From positions 1-41,656 of the forward strand of contig CAIOFF010000043.1 of assembly GCA_903857495.1 (NCBI GenBank): a DNA stretch of 41,656 nucleotides. Direction: 5' to 3'. Below the pieces are notes generated by a model. It was not told the origin of the DNA. It saw only the letters and a program-made list of their open reading frames with translations, and searched no databases. Of this stretch, positions 32,964-40,820 are shown piece after piece. Each line of letters starts with the position of its first letter. The stretch's first letter is position 1. A program made the translations under genes and the position numbers. Origin of the DNA: an uncultured Holophagaceae bacterium (GTDB taxonomy: Bacteria; Acidobacteriota; Holophagae; Holophagales; Holophagaceae).

Positions 32964-33542
32964 CGGGCATCGTCTGGACCAGGGAAAGAAAATTCAGCCA
33001 CCGATGAACACCGAGAAAAGCCGATGAACACCGATAAGGCCTGCTGATGTTGGCGCTGCGCAGGCTCAGGCATCCAAGAGCAAAAGCGGAACCGCAGATT
33101 TCACAGATTCCACAGGTGAGCGCCGACCGACCCTGCATGGGCCCGCCGCAGGCGGCTTCCGGCCCAGATGGAGCCCATGCTCAGTGCGGCCACAACCCAG
33201 CAACTGGATCCCCGTTATCCCCGTCCAATCAGTTTCTGGCCACGGATACTTGCCCCAAAGGGCACGAAGGCGCAGCCATCGCGCCGACAGGGCATCCGGG
33301 CCTGGGGCCCCCGGTCGCATGCGACCGGCCAAGGGGGCGGCGGCTGGAACGGCTTTCTGGGGCCGCAGCCAGCCGCCGCCCCCTTGGGGATGCCCGGGGT
33401 GAGCCAGGGCGCATTCGTGTGCGTCCTTCGCCCGCAGGGCGACTTCGTGTCCTTCGTGGAGCGTCCTTTTAGCGGAGTCTGGCCGATAATCAGGTCAGCT
33501 GTTATCGGTGTTCATCGGTGTTCAGAGCTGTTCCTTCCGGGC
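32964..33542. repeat. Composite repeat island: B units flanking a complete repeat A
   Basis: It has repeat B units at 32991-33039, an AT-containing unit at about 33090-33115 (CGCAGATTTCACAGATTCC), repeat A at 33237-33462, and inverted B units at 33496-33530. No gene is credible here. The B units point inward like terminal inverted repeats of the island, but I see no target-site duplication. Confidence 0.7.
33237..33462 (+). repeat. Dispersed palindromic repeat A, complete copy
   Basis: It contains the perfect palindrome CCGGTCGCATGCGACCGG (33311-33328) and the 19-bp inverted repeat (33329-33347 with 33369-33387), bracketed by GGGCATCC and GGATGCCC. Outer parts carry CGAAGG/CTTCGTG motifs in inverted orientation. 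It is the only copy in the window with both sides present. Confidence 0.85.
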
Positions 33543-34676
33543 TCAGCGAATCGGCAGGCCGTCGGGCGCCTGGGCCCAGTGGATGTCGAGCCAGGCGGCG
33601 GCGGTGGGGGCGAGGTCCCAGAGGGGCACGTGGCCGAGGGGGGCTCTGCCGGCGCCCAGGACCACCAGCCAGGTGTGCATGCTGGGGGTCTCGCTGGTGT
33701 AGGCGTGGGCGCCGCTGCGGCCGTAGCGCTCGCCTTCCTCCTCGCGGCTGGAGCGGGCCTGGGAGAACCACTGGCCTTCGGGGGCCAGCAGCACCAGGTC
33801 GCCGACTCGGTCGCTGCCCGCCAGGTGGTAGCGGGCGGGCACCTGCGCCCGGGTCCAGACCTGGAGGCCGGGCTTGCGCAGGCGGGCCAGGGCCTTGGCC
33901 TCGTCCTGGGGGTTCTTCAGATACACATAGGCGCTGCCGCCGTGGGTGATCAGGGTGCAGGGAATGCGGTCCAGCAGGGACGGGAGGTGGATGCGGCGCG
34001 TCATCGGGGCCATGCCGTGGTCCGCTGCCAGGATCACGCGGAGGCCGGGGTGGGTGGCTAGCATCCGCTCCAGCCAGGGGGCCATCTCGTCGTCGATGAC
34101 CTGGAGCTTGGTGCGGAGCTCGGGGCTGCGGGGCCCCTTGACGTGGCCCTCCCCATCGGTGCCCGAGAGGTAGGCCATGACGAGCTGGGCGCCGTCCTTG
34201 AGGGCCGCTTCCGCAAAGGCGAGGCCCTCGGTGTCCGGGTGGCCTGAGCGGAAGACCTGCATGCGCCAGGGGGTGACACCGTCCCAGGGACCCGTGGCGC
34301 CCACCCAGTGGAAGACCGCCGTGCGCACGCCGCTGCGGGTGGCGGCCACCCAGAGGGGCTCGCGGAGGATGTCCTTGGCATTGTGGGCCACGGGTACCAG
34401 GGCCTTGGTGGCGGGCTCCACATAGCCGTTGGCCACGACCCCGTGGTGCTCGGGAAAGCAGCCCGTGGCCATGGTCACGTGGCCGTTGAAGGTGGTGGCG
34501 GGGAAGGGGGGCAGGCCCTCGCCCCGGCGGCCCTGCTGGGCCAGCGCCCAGAGCTTGGGCATGGTGGTCGGGTTGAACTGATCCGCACCCAGCCCGTCCG
34601 TGCTGATGAGCAGGACGGGCCCCGCCGCCTGCAGGAGGGCGGAAAAGAGCAGGGCGAGAACGGCTGAGCGACGCAT
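33543..34676 (-). CDS. Secreted alkaline phosphatase-superfamily nucleotide pyrophosphatase/phosphodiesterase
   Basis: The 377-residue product has a signal peptide (MRRSAVLALLFSALLQAAG). The mature enzyme has metal and nucleophile motifs of the NPP/type I phosphodiesterase group: LLISTDGLG, PATTFNGHVTMATGCFPEHHG (nucleophile Thr), YLSGTDGEGH, LAADHGMAPM and the late SMHTWLVV. It is expected in the periplasm, hydrolysing phosphodiester or pyrophosphate bonds; the substrate is unknown. It is divergent from rlmI with 30 bp between starts; CTGGAAAG precedes the ATG and TGATACT may be its -10 box. Confidence 0.88.
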   Translation of the reverse strand: MRRSAVLALLFSALLQAAGPVLLISTDGLGADQFNPTTMPKLWALAQQGRRGEGLPPFPATTFNGHVTMATGCFPEHHGVVANGYVEPATKALVPVAHNAKDILREPLWVAATRSGVRTAVFHWVGATGPWDGVTPWRMQVFRSGHPDTEGLAFAEAALKDGAQLVMAYLSGTDGEGHVKGPRSPELRTKLQVIDDEMAPWLERMLATHPGLRVILAADHGMAPMTRRIHLPSLLDRIPCTLITHGGSAYVYLKNPQDEAKALARLRKPGLQVWTRAQVPARYHLAGSDRVGDLVLLAPEGQWFSQARSSREEEGERYGRSGAHAYTSETPSMHTWLVVLGAGRAPLGHVPLWDLAPTAAAWLDIHWAQAPDGLPIR

Positions 34677-34706
34677 CTTTCCAGAGTATCAAGTTAACCT
34701 GGACTC

Positions 34707-35897
34707 ATGAACACACCTCGCTGGCCCTATCCCCTGCTCCGTCTCAAGCCCGGCAAGGAGGCGATGCTCTCGCGGCACCATCCCTGGGTGTTCTCGGGCG
34801 CCCTGGCCAAGCCCACGGACTCGACCCTGGTGCGGCTGGCAGATGACAGCGGCCAGGTGCTGGGGGTCGGCACGGCCAGTCCCACGAACCCGCTGGCCGT
34901 GCGGCTCTTCCGCTTCGAGGACGCGCCCCTGGACGAGGCCTTCTTCCGCGCCCGCTTCGAGGCTGCCCTGGCCCTGCGCAAGCAGCTGGGCCTGTGGGAG
35001 CCCGAAGGCGGCTGCCGCTGGATCTTCAGCGAAGGCGACGGCCTGCCGGGGCTGGTGGTGGACCGCTACGCCAGCGCCCTGGTGCTGCAGGTGGGCACCG
35101 CGGGGCTGGAGGCCCTGCGCGAGGTCTGGTGGCCCATCCTCTACGAGCTGGGCAAGCGTGAGGGCATCACGGCCTTCGTGGAGCGCAGCCAGTCCGGCCG
35201 CCGCGACGAGGGCCTGGAGCTCGTTAACCGGCTGCTGAAGGGCAGCCTCGCGGGGCCCGTGCAGCTGCGGGAGGGCGCGGCGCAGTTCACCGTGGACCTG
35301 CTGCGGGGCCAGAAGACGGGCTTCTTCCTGGACCAGCGGGAGCACCGGCTGCAGGTGGGCCGGGTGTCCCAGGGCAAGCGGGTGCTGAACGCCTTCGGCT
35401 ACACCGGCGGCTTCAGCATCCACGCGGGCCTGGGCGGCGCCACGGAGGTGGCCACCCTGGACATCAGCGTCCCGGCCCTGGACCACGCGGCGCGCGACTG
35501 GGCCGCCAATGGCCTGGACCCGGCGGCGCACCTGCGGATGGAGGGGGACGCCTTCGAGCTGATGCGCACCCTGGAGCCCCTGTCCTGGGACCGCGTCATC
35601 GTGGACCCGCCCGCCTTCGCCAAGCAGCGCAAGGACGTGGACCGGGCCTTCAAGGCCTACAAGGACCTCTTCCGCCTCGGCGCCCGCGCCGCGGCCCCCG
35701 GCGGCATGCTGTGGGTCTTCTCCTGCAGCCAGCACCTGGACCGCACCCGCTTCCAGGAAGCCGTGTGGACCGCCCTGCTGGAAGCCGGCCGCGAAGCCAA
35801 AGTCCTGGCCCACCTCGGCCAGCCCGCCGATCACCCCTACAGCCTGAACCACCCCGAAGGCTTCTACCTCAAAGGCCTGTGGCTGAGCCTGGACTGA
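34707..35897 (+). CDS. rlmI: Class I rRNA (cytosine-C5) methyltransferase, RlmI-like
   Basis: The 396-residue protein matches RlmI, which makes m5C1962 in 23S rRNA. It has an N-terminal PUA domain (about 8-80; RHHPWVFSGALAKP), a central domain with GDGLPGLVVDRY, and the Rossmann methyltransferase. FFLDQREHR and LNAFGYTGGFSIHA bind SAM, IVDPPAFAKQRK is motif IV, and FSCSQHLDRTRF is motif VI with the catalytic Cys. The length equals E. coli RlmI (396). The start is the ATG at 34707. Confidence 0.92.
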   Translation: MNTPRWPYPLLRLKPGKEAMLSRHHPWVFSGALAKPTDSTLVRLADDSGQVLGVGTASPTNPLAVRLFRFEDAPLDEAFFRARFEAALALRKQLGLWEPEGGCRWIFSEGDGLPGLVVDRYASALVLQVGTAGLEALREVWWPILYELGKREGITAFVERSQSGRRDEGLELVNRLLKGSLAGPVQLREGAAQFTVDLLRGQKTGFFLDQREHRLQVGRVSQGKRVLNAFGYTGGFSIHAGLGGATEVATLDISVPALDHAARDWAANGLDPAAHLRMEGDAFELMRTLEPLSWDRVIVDPPAFAKQRKDVDRAFKAYKDLFRLGARAAAPGGMLWVFSCSQHLDRTRFQEAVWTALLEAGREAKVLAHLGQPADHPYSLNHPEGFYLKGLWLSLD

Positions 35898-36295
35898 GGG
35901 GACCTGGTCGCTTCATTCGGAAAACCAGGGAAGAGAAACCGAAGAGAGACCCAGAGGAAGGCCGGAGGCGCGGAGGAGAGCGGAGAAGGGCGCTGGGTCT
36001 TTCATGTCTCGGCAGTTACTACTGTTCATCACTGGTTAAACAGCCCTTCGCTGACGCCTCAATGGCCCATCCCTTCATTCCCTGCATCCCTGTAAAAACT
36101 TCCTTTTCAACAGGGATGCAGGGGATGAAGGGGATAACTAAAAATGCAGACATCCTCCTACTCAGTCTTAGGACGCTCTCCCGAGCAGAAGCGGCACACT
36201 GCACCCAGGAATCTGGCCGATCTTTCGCTGTCGCTCACTTCGGAGGAGATGCCGCCGATGAGGTCACCGACCTGGCTCGGGCAAACTCCCGGTGC
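35898..36295. other. Intergenic with repeat C
   Basis: Three things stand out. A purine-rich stretch (35930-35990) is bracketed by GACCCAG and CTGGGTC. A short TGTTCATCACTGGTT unit lies near 36024. Repeat C is at 36071-36132. No gene is credible. Confidence 0.55.
36071..36132. repeat. Repeat C: 22-bp inverted repeat
   Basis: CCCTTCATTCCCTGCATCCCTG (given in two parts: 36071-36080, 36081-36092) pairs with 36111-36132 at 21 of 22 positions around an 18-bp A/T-rich loop. From memory, similar GGGATGCAGGGGATGAAGG units occur as dispersed repeats in other genomes. Confidence 0.7.
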
Positions 36296-36466
36296 TCACC
36301 TTGATTTCCCTGGCTTCTTTCGGCTCTTGGCCTTGGCGGCGGGGGCTTTCGGGGTGGCCTTGGGAGCTTCTTCCTTGTGATCGCCGAGGACGGTCTTGAG
36401 GGGGCAAACCGGGAAGGCGAAGCACTTTTGGCAGGTGACGGCCAGGGCAATGGGGCAGAGGGTCAT
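36296..36466 (-). CDS. Small four-cysteine protein (MTLCPIAL family)
   Basis: The 56-residue product has C4, C12, C15 and C21 (MTLCPIALAVTCQKCFAFPVC split as CPIALAVTC, QKC, FAFPVC), then a Lys/Pro/Ala-rich basic tail. From memory, small proteins opening MTLCPIAL with CxxC and SVCPLKxVxGD occur as conserved hypotheticals in diverse bacteria. The cysteine spacing suggests a bound metal or Fe-S cluster. GGAG precedes the ATG. Function unknown. Confidence 0.8.
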   Translation of the reverse strand: MTLCPIALAVTCQKCFAFPVCPLKTVLGDHKEEAPKATPKAPAAKAKSRKKPGKSR

Positions 36467-36609
36467 GGGGTTCTCCTGGGGCGGATCAGAGCTGCCTATT
36501 GGCTATCATGCTCCAGTCGTTGGACCCTGATCCTGTTAATCCCCTTCGGCCCCGCTTGTCGACCCGCTGCAGTCGGGTCCGGCCAGTTCTTTTCAAGGGT
36601 GACTCCCCC

Positions 36610-36843
36610 ATGTCGATTGAAGATGAGCTCGACGGTGCGTTCGATGAGGGTCGTCGGCACCCTATGGACATGCCCTTTGTCTTCAACGATGCGGTCGAGC
36701 TGCAGGACGGTCCTGATGCGGGGCTGCGAGGGTCTGTGGTCTCTGTCTTCCTGGACGAAGGTGGGTTGTGCTACACCGTCGAGCTCTCGACGGGTCGGGA
36801 TATCCAGGTGGCACCCGCTGAGCTCCGACTGATTGATCCCTGA
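36610..36843 (+). CDS. Unknown 77-residue protein with SH3-like barrel character
   Basis: The start at ATG 36610 follows AAGGG. The product begins MSIEDELDGAFDEGRR and continues with short beta-strand-like segments (GLRGSVVSVFLDE, CYTVELSTGRDIQVAPAELRLI). This resembles small barrel domains that bind nucleic acid or proteins. No family was recognised. It lies 21 bp before the VOC gene and may share its transcript. Confidence 0.65.
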   Translation: MSIEDELDGAFDEGRRHPMDMPFVFNDAVELQDGPDAGLRGSVVSVFLDEGGLCYTVELSTGRDIQVAPAELRLIDP

Positions 36844-36864
36844 AACGTGCACCAAGGAGTGTTC

Positions 36865-37242
36865 ATGAAGCGAGTCGTCGGCATTGGTGGGGTCTTCTTC
36901 AAGGCGAAGGACCCCGAGGCGCTCAGGGCCTGGTACCAGGCGCACCTGGGCATCGACGTGCAGGCCTGGGGCGGGACGGCCTTTCCCTGGGACCGGCCAG
37001 GCGGGGTGACGGTCTGGAGCATCTTCCCGGATACCTCGGAATACTTCGCGCCGAGCGCCTCGCCGTTCATGGTCAATTATGTGGTGGAAGACCTGCATGC
37101 GGTCCTGGAGGCCCTGCGTTCCGAGGGCTGTGACGTGGATGCCAAGGTCGATGAGTCCGAGTACGGGAAGTTCGGCTGGGTGATGGACCCCGAGGGCAAC
37201 CGGGTGGAGCTCTGGCAACCCCCCGAGGATCCCGTATCCTGA
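36865..37242 (+). CDS. VOC (glyoxalase/bleomycin-resistance) family protein
   Basis: The 125-residue one-module VOC protein has GVFFKAKDPEALRAWYQAHLGID at the N-terminus and the terminal GWVMDPEGNRVELWQP, the usual second metal-binding strand with Glu. The pattern matches small dimeric VOC enzymes; the substrate is unknown. AAGGAG precedes the ATG at 36865. An in-frame GTG at 36847 is less likely. Confidence 0.85.
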   Translation: MKRVVGIGGVFFKAKDPEALRAWYQAHLGIDVQAWGGTAFPWDRPGGVTVWSIFPDTSEYFAPSASPFMVNYVVEDLHAVLEALRSEGCDVDAKVDESEYGKFGWVMDPEGNRVELWQPPEDPVS

Positions 37243-37259
37243 ACCCAAAGGGAGCAGCC

Positions 37260-37592
37260 ATGAGCCAGCCGGTCTATGCCCTGAACCTGTTCAACGTCTC
37301 GAATCGGGATGAGTACCTGGCCTACGCGCGCCGCTCCGTCAGGGAAGTCCAGACCCACGGCGGCCAGGTCGTGGCGCTCGGCAAGTTTCGCGAGGCCGTG
37401 GTGGGCGAGCTCGAGCCCCGGGCCGTGCTGATTCTGGTTGAGTGGGCGTCCAAGGCGGCCTTTGAGTCCTACTGCCAGGACCCCGCCCTGGCCGACCTGC
37501 ACCCGCATCGCATCAACGGCACCCAGAACTACATCTGGCACCTCTTCGACAAGCTCGAGGACCTGCGGCCCATCCTCAAAGACCTGAAGTAG
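37260..37592 (+). CDS. DUF1330-like dimeric alpha/beta-barrel protein
   Basis: The 110-residue cytoplasmic protein resembles the DUF1330/ferredoxin-like fold: ALNLFNVSNRDEYLAYARRS, then GGQVVALGKFREAVVGELEPRAVLILVEWASKAAFESYCQDP, the typical strand-helix order with the late W/F-S-x2-A-x5-Y segment. It lies 17 bp after the VOC gene with GGGAG before its ATG, and 4 bp before the next gene. Function unknown. Confidence 0.72.
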   Translation: MSQPVYALNLFNVSNRDEYLAYARRSVREVQTHGGQVVALGKFREAVVGELEPRAVLILVEWASKAAFESYCQDPALADLHPHRINGTQNYIWHLFDKLEDLRPILKDLK

Positions 37593-37596
37593 GCCC

Positions 37597-37827
37597 ATGC
37601 TCCCCACCCTGTTCCTGGTCCTCGGCGCACTGTTCTTCTGGCTGGTTTTCAGGGCTTATGTCTCCCAGGAGATCCAGGGCCGGGGCTGGGGGTTCAGCAC
37701 CCGAACCTACCAGCGGGAGAGCCAGCCCGTCTGGTACTGGGTGACCTTTGCGTCCTACCTGGTCTGTGCCGCGTGGGCCACGGCGTTTGGCGTGCTGGCT
37801 GCGCTCCGGCTGCTCAATCCGAAATAG
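37597..37827 (+). CDS. Small membrane protein, two helices
   Basis: The 76-residue product has TM1 (LPTLFLVLGALFFWLVFRAY) and TM2 (VTFASYLVCAAWATAFGVLAALRL), joined by a polar loop with aromatic residues (GWGFSTRTYQRES). It is 4 bp after the DUF1330-like gene. Function unknown. Confidence 0.7.
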   Translation: MLPTLFLVLGALFFWLVFRAYVSQEIQGRGWGFSTRTYQRESQPVWYWVTFASYLVCAAWATAFGVLAALRLLNPK

Positions 37828-37903
37828 AGCGGGGGGCCAGCCCTCTTTCGCCGGTCGCAGCCCGCTCTCCGCCCTGCCTATACTGTCCGGAGAGGTAGCC
37901 TCC

Positions 37904-38173
37904 ATGCGCCTGTTCGCCTTGCTCATCCTGCCCTGCCTCGCGAGTGCGGGATCGCTGGAGCACCTGGTGCCCCGGCCCGCGCCGCCGAAGGGCCTTCAGC
38001 TCCGGGTGCCGTCCTTCTCCACGCAGACCCGCGCCGAGAGGGCCCGCGGGGGCGCACCGGTCGCGCAGCAGGGGGCCCCGGACCCGCTGGGCCGGCCGCG
38101 GCAGGACCTCCCCCTGATTCCCTACCCGAATCAGGTCCCAGCTCGGTACCGCGGCTTCCTCCACGGCTACTGA
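37904..38173 (+). CDS. Small secreted protein, Pro/Arg-rich
   Basis: The 89-residue product has a short signal peptide (MRLFALLILPCLASAG); the Cys followed by LAS could suit a lipobox-like site only poorly. The mature part is rich in Pro, Arg and Gln with no recognisable domain. TATACT at 37879-37884 may be a -10 box. The stop is 9 bp before the next start. Confidence 0.65.
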   Translation: MRLFALLILPCLASAGSLEHLVPRPAPPKGLQLRVPSFSTQTRAERARGGAPVAQQGAPDPLGRPRQDLPLIPYPNQVPARYRGFLHGY

Positions 38174-38182
38174 TTCCTGCTG

Positions 38183-38617
38183 ATGAACCCCGTCCTGCTC
38201 ACTCTCGCCCTGCTGCTTGCGGTTCCCTGTCTCCAGGGACAGGCGAGCGAAGTCGATGCCCTGATCCAGGAGGTGGCTGGCGTCGATCCGAAGGAGGCCA
38301 AGGCCTTCTTCCTGGGGATCAAGACCGAGGCCGCAGCGCTGGATCGCTTGGCGCTGGTGAAGCGAGTCGCCTTCCCCCTCACGGTGGACCTGAAGGCCCG
38401 CCGGAACGTGAAGCTCAGGAACCCTGCGCAGCTTCTCAAGCACTTCGACGAGGTCTTCACGCCGAAGGTGCTCGGGGCGATCCACGGACAGGCCTATGAG
38501 GATCTGTTCGTGAACTACCAGGGCATCATGATCGGGTCCGGCGAGGTCTGGTTCACCGGGTTGAAGGGACCCAGCGGCAACTTCGACCAGCTCCGGATCA
38601 TCACGATCAATAACTGA
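38183..38617 (+). CDS. Secreted hypothetical protein
   Basis: The 144-residue product has a signal peptide (NPVLLTLALLLAVPCLQGQA). The rest has charged helices and a C-terminal conserved-looking region, LFVNYQGIMIGSGEVWFTGL, a pattern I have seen in uncharacterised periplasmic proteins. It may form a small NTF2-like or related fold, which I cannot confirm. Cys in the signal region is not in a clear lipobox. Confidence 0.7.
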   Translation: MNPVLLTLALLLAVPCLQGQASEVDALIQEVAGVDPKEAKAFFLGIKTEAAALDRLALVKRVAFPLTVDLKARRNVKLRNPAQLLKHFDEVFTPKVLGAIHGQAYEDLFVNYQGIMIGSGEVWFTGLKGPSGNFDQLRIITINN

Positions 38618-38662
38618 TCCATCTCCGCACCACTCACGAGACGCCACCCCCGACAGGACTCC

Positions 38663-39022
38663 ATGCCCCAACCGAAACGCCTCATCCACCTTGGCTCCTG
38701 GGTCCTGCTGCTCCTCCTCAACGTGGCGGGGGCGCTTACCTTCTTCCAGAAGCCAGACTACCTGCCCATCGACGCCGCCGATGTGATGCTGGTGCGGCCG
38801 GGGCCCACCCAGGACGCTTCGGCCGCCGCCACCATTGCCAGTGGCCAGGGCAACCAGATCGCCGTTCCGCAGCCCGCCGACAAGGTCCTGGTGCTCATCC
38901 ATTCGAGGTATCGGGGGCTGAGGCTGCCCCTTGTGTGTCTGGCCTCGGTGCTGCTGATCGCCTCGATCCTGCTGACCCGAACGTGGCCCGCCAAAAAGCC
39001 GCTTCCCCCGGAATCGGCTTGA
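38663..39022 (+). CDS. Membrane protein with two helices and a periplasmic loop
   Basis: The 119-residue product has TM1 (GSWVLLLLLNVAGALTFF), about 55 residues of polar loop, then TM2 (LPLVCLASVLLIASILLT) and a short basic tail. No motif is recognised. A 121-bp gap follows. Confidence 0.65.
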   Translation: MPQPKRLIHLGSWVLLLLLNVAGALTFFQKPDYLPIDAADVMLVRPGPTQDASAAATIASGQGNQIAVPQPADKVLVLIHSRYRGLRLPLVCLASVLLIASILLTRTWPAKKPLPPESA

Positions 39023-39143
39023 CCCTCCGCCGAGCCTGCCTTCGGCGCTCTCCCATCGTCCAGAATGATCGGCTTCGCTCGGAGCCTGGGGTCAGGCGGG
39101 TGCGGTAAGATCCCTCTGCTGGTCGCCACCCCCGAGGTGTCCC

Positions 39144-39386
39144 ATGGCTCCTGAGAAACTCATCGAGAAGCGCGGGAAAGAGCCTGCCTTCCTGCCGGGG
39201 CATGTCGGTGAGTCCTGGCAGCGGGTCGATTTTGGCCTGGGGGCCTCCACCCTGCAGTCCTCCCCGCAGGTCCAGGACTCGCTTCCTCCCCAGGATCGCC
39301 ACTGGGGCCGGATGGTCGCCTGTGCGGTGGCGGGTGGCCTCGTTACCCTCCTCCTCGGTATGCTCGTCCGCAAGCTCTTCCACTGA
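39144..39386 (+). CDS. Small C-tail-anchored protein
   Basis: The 80-residue product has a polar N-terminal 55 residues and a single C-terminal helix (MVACAVAGGLVTLLLGMLVRKLF) of the tail-anchor type. No family was recognised. The ribosome binding site is weak (GAGG, 8 bases upstream). Confidence 0.6.
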   Translation: MAPEKLIEKRGKEPAFLPGHVGESWQRVDFGLGASTLQSSPQVQDSLPPQDRHWGRMVACAVAGGLVTLLLGMLVRKLFH

Positions 39387-39452
39387 TCCACTTCCACAGC
39401 CAGCCCTGCCTTCCTCTCAGGCATGGCTCCATGCAAGTTCTGGAGCTCACCC

Positions 39453-39980
39453 ATGATTCCCTTGGCTCTGGCTCTGGCACTGGTGCCGGCCCTGCTCGGT
39501 CAGGTCTCTGCCGAGGCGCCGAAGAAACCCCGGCAGATGGAGATCAAGGGCACCCTTTCGACCCTGCCCGTCCCGAAGAAGATGGGGGAGTGGAGGGGAA
39601 GCAGGGCGGTCTCGGATCCCTTCGTGGCGGGGAAGACCCAGTACCGGATTCCCCTCAAGCCCAACCAGAGCATCCAGGCCGAGATCAAGGCCAGCCGCCC
39701 AACCTTCAATGTCAGCATCGTGGAGGCCCAGGGCACCGATACCGGCTACGATGCCCTGCCTGAGAAGACCGAGCTGCGGAAGGACCGGGCCATCTACCTC
39801 AACCGGCAGAAGCGGGCGATGGAGGTACTGGTGCAGATCCGGTCCACGGAGATCGTCAACAAGGAGCCGTTCACGTTGATCCTGACGGAGCTGGACACTG
39901 AGCTTTATCTGAAGGAGCTGGAAGCGGCTAAGACGGCGGCTCCCGGTCCCGCTCCAGAGCGGGTGACTCCTGAGAAATGA
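39453..39980 (+). CDS. Secreted hypothetical protein, 175 residues
   Basis: The start at ATG 39453 follows GGAG; an upstream in-frame ATG at 39423 is less good. It has a signal peptide (MIPLALALALVPALLGQVSA), then a domain with alternating strands (YRIPLKPNQSIQAEIKAS, TFNVSIVEAQG, AMEVLVQIRSTEIVNKEPFTLILTEL) that looks like a beta sandwich, resembling the pre-peptidase or bacterial sugar-binding type. A Pro/Ala tail ends it. Function unknown. Confidence 0.7.
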   Translation: MIPLALALALVPALLGQVSAEAPKKPRQMEIKGTLSTLPVPKKMGEWRGSRAVSDPFVAGKTQYRIPLKPNQSIQAEIKASRPTFNVSIVEAQGTDTGYDALPEKTELRKDRAIYLNRQKRAMEVLVQIRSTEIVNKEPFTLILTELDTELYLKELEAAKTAAPGPAPERVTPEK

Positions 39981-40013
39981 GGTCGCCCTGCCACCCAGCC
40001 CCGGAGCCCGTCC

Positions 40014-40235
40014 ATGTCGAGCAAGCTGATCTCCTTCATTGCCTTCCTGCTCACCTACGCCATCACACGGCTCGGCCAGGCCGCGCTCCACTTCAAGCCG
40101 ACCCGGGACCTCCCTTTCTGGCCCGGCCTGGCGGTGGAGTTCGTCCTCTGGGCGGTGGTGTTCCTCCTCGTCCTGCTGGGCCTGACGAAGCTGGTCACCC
40201 GGCTGGCGCCCGCCAAGGGACCAGAGCAGGCCTGA
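40014..40235 (+). CDS. Small membrane protein, two helices
   Basis: The 73-residue product has TM1 (KLISFIAFLLTYAITRLGQ) and TM2 (LAVEFVLWAVVFLLVLLGLTKLVT), with a short basic loop. Unknown function. It lies 33 bp after the secreted protein gene and 16 bp before the DinB-like gene. Confidence 0.68.
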   Translation: MSSKLISFIAFLLTYAITRLGQAALHFKPTRDLPFWPGLAVEFVLWAVVFLLVLLGLTKLVTRLAPAKGPEQA

Positions 40236-40251
40236 TCCAGAGAGGATGTCC

Positions 40252-40791
40252 ATGAACGGTGCGGCCTATCTGGCAGATGCGATCCGGCGGTTCCGGGAAG
40301 CGCAGGCGCAAGCCGAAGGAGCGCTGGCTCAGGTCCCCTTTGAGCGCTGGCACCAGCGCCTCGATCCCGAGTCGAACAGCCTGGCGACGCTGGTGCTGCA
40401 CCTCTCGGGCAACCTGCGCTCCCGCTGGTCGGACTTCCTCCAGAGCGATGGGGAGAAGCCCGATCGGGACCGGGACGCCGAGTTCGAGGATCCCGCCACG
40501 CTCACCCAGCAGGCGCTGCTGGAGGGCTGGTCCCAGGGCTGGACCTGCCTCTTCGCCGCGCTGACCGGGCTGGCGGAGAGCGACCTCGAGCGCACCATCA
40601 CCATCCGGGCGCAGCCGCACTCGGTGGTGGAAGCCATCAACCGTCAGCTGGCGCACTACCCCTACCACGTGGGCCAGCTCGTCTTCCTGGCCAAGCACCT
40701 GGCCGGACGCGACTGGCAGACCCTGAGCGTGCCCCGGCGTGGCTCGGTGGCCTTCAACGAGGCCATGCGGCGGAAGCCGGCCGGGAGCTGA
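40252..40791 (+). CDS. DinB-superfamily protein (DUF1572-like)
   Basis: The 179-residue four-helix-bundle protein shows the DinB/YfiT metal-histidine pattern: LATLVLHLSGNLRSRW (first His), and PHSVVEAINRQLAHYPYHVGQLVFLAKHL (paired His in HYPYHVGQ), as in DUF1572 thiol-S-transferase-like proteins. The activity is uncertain; some relatives use bacillithiol or other thiols. Start at 40252 is preferred over the ATG at 40246 because AGAGG then has proper spacing. Confidence 0.83.
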   Translation: MNGAAYLADAIRRFREAQAQAEGALAQVPFERWHQRLDPESNSLATLVLHLSGNLRSRWSDFLQSDGEKPDRDRDAEFEDPATLTQQALLEGWSQGWTCLFAALTGLAESDLERTITIRAQPHSVVEAINRQLAHYPYHVGQLVFLAKHLAGRDWQTLSVPRRGSVAFNEAMRRKPAGS

Positions 40792-40820
40792 GCTGCTCGC
40801 CCGGACGCCCGGGCGATGAG

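Noticed and set aside
36610-40235. Possible integron cassette array (small unrelated genes on one strand, VOC/DUF1330/DinB content)
   Set aside because: The gaps lack attC-like inverted repeats with GTTRRRY core sites, several genes are closer than a cassette allows, and no integrase intI lies near.
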